From Gilvimarinus japonicus (GTDB taxonomy: Bacteria > Pseudomonadota > Gammaproteobacteria > Pseudomonadales > Cellvibrionaceae), in contig NZ_AP031500.1 of assembly GCF_042847215.1 (NCBI RefSeq), positions 1,488,001 to 1,552,000 on the forward strand: DNA of 64,000 nt, read 5' to 3'. The notes under the pieces are model-generated. The model was not told the DNA's origin and made no database searches. It was given only the letters and a program-made list of their open reading frames with translations. Numbering within the stretch: the first letter of the stretch is position 1; each line of letters starts with the position of its first letter. Position numbers and translations under genes: made by a program. This document shows, piece by piece, positions 62,045 through 64,000 of the stretch.

Positions 62045-62085
62045 CCTATATAGGTATTTTAGTTCTATTAATTGCCTTATATGGG
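62045..62085. promoter_or_regulatory. Candidate HipB operator sites
   Basis: Two related elements 30 bases apart: CCTATATAGGTAT (62045-62057, with a perfect 10-base palindrome) and CCTTATATGGGTAT (62075-62088). They lie in the AT-rich stretch before the hipB-like gene, at three helical turns from each other, as expected for cooperative autoregulation by an antitoxin. Confidence 0.5.
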
Positions 62086-62170
62086 TATATTTTAATGTTT
62101 GTATTTACGATTTTATGCTATCTTTAAAACTCGCTTATTAACCTTGGTGCACTTTTGTTGCGAGGTGTTT

Positions 62171-62482
62171 ATGCCGAGTACCGATTACCAGTTAGGCATC
62201 GATGATGATGCTAAACGGGCCTTTGAGATCTTTGCTGGTAACCTGAAACAAGCGCGCAAGGCGCGAGGCTGGACGATTCAAGAGGCCGCCTCTCGGGCGC
62301 TCCTGTCGGTGAATGCCTACCGCGCCGCTGAGGCCGGTAACTTAGGCACCGCCGCGGGGGTGTATCTCGCCGCGCTTAATGCCATGGGCTTGGCCGACGC
62401 CGTGGCCGATTTAGCGGCGCCACACCGCGACGACATAGGCCGACAGATTCAGTTGGCCAACGCTAAGCTGCGGGGGCGTTAA
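62171..62482 (+). CDS. hipB: HipB-like antitoxin (XRE HTH)
   Basis: 103 residues. An HTH of the XRE class: AGNLKQARKARGWTIQEAASRALLSVNAYRAAEAG (about 23-57). The recognition helix reads LLSVNAYRAAE, an unusual form without the usual S..T...IE. ATG 62171 with GAGG five bases upstream gives a normal HipB length; the frame is open to 62099. It overlaps hipA by one base (TAATG), the usual toxin-antitoxin coupling. It should bind and neutralise HipA and repress the operon. Confidence 0.85.
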   Translation: MPSTDYQLGIDDDAKRAFEIFAGNLKQARKARGWTIQEAASRALLSVNAYRAAEAGNLGTAAGVYLAALNAMGLADAVADLAAPHRDDIGRQIQLANAKLRGR

Positions 62483-63693
62483 TGGCCTATCAGTCGGCTT
62501 ACGTCTTTGCTCGGCTCGCCGCTGGTGAGTGCCGCTTGGCCGGTACTATAAGCTGTGCGCCGCCGTTGGCGGAATTTGTCTACAGTAAGTCGTGGCTGGC
62601 CGAGCCCGAGGCTTACCCCCTCGATCCGGTAAATTTACCTTTAATAAACCGCACCTTTCGCACCCAAAATCCCAAGGGCACCTTTGGCGTTTTTACCGAC
62701 GCCGGGCCGGACGATTGGGGCACGCGTATTATGTTGATGCACCATAACAGCAGTCCACAAAACGAAGTCGAGCGTTTGCTGCGCACCAGCGGTGGCGGGG
62801 TCGGTTTGCTGGAGTTTAGTTTGTCGCGCAGTTATCCACGCCGCGCCCCCCAGTTGCCCGGTGTCGAGCTGCTCGATGAGTTGGCTGCCGTCGCGCAAAA
62901 AGTACAGGCGCACGAACCGCTCACGCCCGAGCAGTTAGCATTAATTGAGCCCGGCTCATCCATGGGGGGCGCACGGCCTAAAGTAGTCGTGGCCGATAAC
63001 ACTAGTCAGTGGTTGGTAAAGTTCTCGCGCCAACAGGATTTGCTGAACATCCCCGCGCTGGAGTTTTTAACCATGGAGTTGCTGCGCGAGGCTGGACTTC
63101 GCGTGCCTGCAACCGGGTTGCGCGAGTTGGGCGGTGGGCATCACGCGTTTTTAATTGCGCGGTTTGATCGGCTCACGTGCCAACCGGTGCACTTTGTTTC
63201 GGCTAACAGCCTATTTAACACCTCGCGTTTGCGTATGGTGCGCGACTCGCGCAAGAACCCTTACAGTTATATTAACTTGGCGGCTGTTTTGCGCAAACAC
63301 TCGGCCGAGCCAGTGCAGGATTGTCGCGAATTATTTACCCGTATGCTGTGCAATATTTTGCTTGGCAATACCGACGATCACGCTCGCAACCATGCCATGA
63401 TGTACTTGGTGGGCGATAGGCGGTGGCGGTTATCGCCGGTATACGATGTCCTGCCAACCTTAGGGGGTGTGCGAGGTCATCAAGCTATGGGTGTGGGCGC
63501 GCAAGGCGCCGATGCCACACTGGAAAATGCCCGCTCGCTTTGCCGGCTGTTTTATTTTAGCGATGCCCAAGCGCGCAGCGAGATTGAGCGATTACGCGCG
63601 TTAGTAGCTACACTACCTAAGCGCGCCGCTAAGGCGGGAATGGCAGCCGGCGAGGTTCATATGCTTGAGGGTGTGTTAAATCTAGGCGCCTAA
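62482..63693 (+). CDS. hipA: HipA-like Ser/Thr kinase toxin
   Basis: A 403-residue kinase. An N-terminal subdomain (about 1-110: GTFGVFTDAGPDDWGTRIM; the family's F.D.LPD.WG) is followed by the kinase: GSSMGGARPKVVV (P-loop, about residues 158-170), WLVKFSRQQD with the ATP-binding Lys, ALEFLTMELLREAGLRVP, catalytic LLGNTDDHARNH (about residues 291-302) and the metal Asp in LSPVYDVLPT. Known HipA inactivates glutamyl-tRNA synthetase by phosphorylation and causes persistence; its target here is not shown. The catalytic NTDxHxKN reads HARN. Confidence 0.9.
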   Translation: MAYQSAYVFARLAAGECRLAGTISCAPPLAEFVYSKSWLAEPEAYPLDPVNLPLINRTFRTQNPKGTFGVFTDAGPDDWGTRIMLMHHNSSPQNEVERLLRTSGGGVGLLEFSLSRSYPRRAPQLPGVELLDELAAVAQKVQAHEPLTPEQLALIEPGSSMGGARPKVVVADNTSQWLVKFSRQQDLLNIPALEFLTMELLREAGLRVPATGLRELGGGHHAFLIARFDRLTCQPVHFVSANSLFNTSRLRMVRDSRKNPYSYINLAAVLRKHSAEPVQDCRELFTRMLCNILLGNTDDHARNHAMMYLVGDRRWRLSPVYDVLPTLGGVRGHQAMGVGAQGADATLENARSLCRLFYFSDAQARSEIERLRALVATLPKRAAKAGMAAGEVHMLEGVLNLGA

Positions 63694-63978
63694 CGGCGTT
63701 GCGGACTTTAATGAATTACCTCGCTATCGATTTATATCGTCTAAACTTATGTAAAGTTTGCCACCTCTGGGTATCTGTTTTATCTCTGCAGGCACTGTTA
63801 TCGCGGCATCAAACTGTGATGGTGTCGTGATATCAAAGGGTGACGATTTTTGTTGGCCGGTTTTCCCCTTGTAATAACGACGCTGCAGCCTCACCTAATG
63901 GCTATGGGCAGCGGTAAGTGCTGCGTTATTTTCAGGTGTTACCTAACACTCTTGCATTGATAGTTTCCGAGGTACGTT
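63694..63978. other. Intergenic region at the right end
   Basis: 285 bases after hipA with no gene I can support; it probably carries the promoter of the next gene. No strong terminator hairpin is seen after hipA. Confidence 0.4.
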
Positions 63979-64000
63979 ATGTCTCAGTCTGCATCAAGCA
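63979..64000 (+). CDS. Start of a gene cut by the window
   Basis: ATG at 63979 with GAGG about seven bases in front, coding MSQSASS before the window ends. Too short to identify. Confidence 0.4.

Noticed and set aside
1..64000. CRISPR array, rRNA, tRNA, transposase or prophage genes
   Set aside because: No regularly spaced repeats, no recognisable tRNA/rRNA sequence, and no IS or phage protein found in any frame.

Overview
The window is chromosomal DNA of a gammaproteobacterium, most likely a marine or plant-polymer-degrading member of the Cellvibrionaceae (the Saccharophagus/Cellvibrio/Gilvimarinus neighbourhood). Two things suggest this. The gene order ftsB-ispD-ispF-truD-pcm-nlpD-rpoS-fdxA-mutS-pncC-recA-recX is the gammaproteobacterial one known from Pseudomonas and relatives. 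In addition, three secreted glycanases (GH9, GH16, GH18) are lipoproteins with poly-serine linkers, a hallmark of that family. The genus is inference; no rRNA or tRNA gene was found.

Layout. 1-15.4 kb: the conserved block above, with a GH9 cellulase on the minus strand between rpoS and fdxA, surE missing between truD and pcm, and recA behind a LexA box. 14.9-23.8 kb: an N-terminally truncated 2OG-Fe(II) oxygenase, a rhombosortase, serC-serA, a NIF3-like protein with a CoA-type Nudix hydrolase, fadD, a patatin lipase, then lpxH and ppiB on the minus strand. 24-31.7 kb: tmk, a TraF-like outer-membrane protein, rluA, holB, mltB, a DsbA-like protein, pilZ, tatD and a dimeric-type dUTPase. 31.7-33.5 kb: a low-GC membrane-anchored XRE regulator flanked by inverted copies of a dispersed repeat. 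33.5-40.5 kb: GH16 laminarinase, mdh with a long structured leader, a CvpA/DUF4124 protein, rlmA, a type IV pilin, dkgB and a small DUF7218-type protein.

40.7-46.9 kb holds the most interesting accessory unit: an ECF sigma factor, an RskA-type membrane anti-sigma factor, a secreted DUF4331 protein, an acidic Ig-like lipoprotein, a TPR protein and a HupE/UreJ-like membrane protein with an EF-hand-like loop. The same promoter-like element (GCATCCAA, 13 bases, CCGT) stands before both the sigma gene and the DUF4331 gene, so the unit looks like a self-regulated envelope regulon of unknown function. It is followed directly by a CzcI-CzcC-CzcB-CzcA-like heavy-metal RND efflux operon (47.0-52.8 kb).

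52.9-64 kb: CheV, a DUF2254 membrane protein, an S9 peptidase, two paralogous secreted proteins with similar direct repeats upstream, a GH18 chitinase, and a small defence-like group: a solitary JetD (Wadjet nuclease subunit) homologue beside a hipBA toxin-antitoxin pair. The ends cut a DUF3859 gene (left, minus strand) and the first codons of another gene (right, plus strand).
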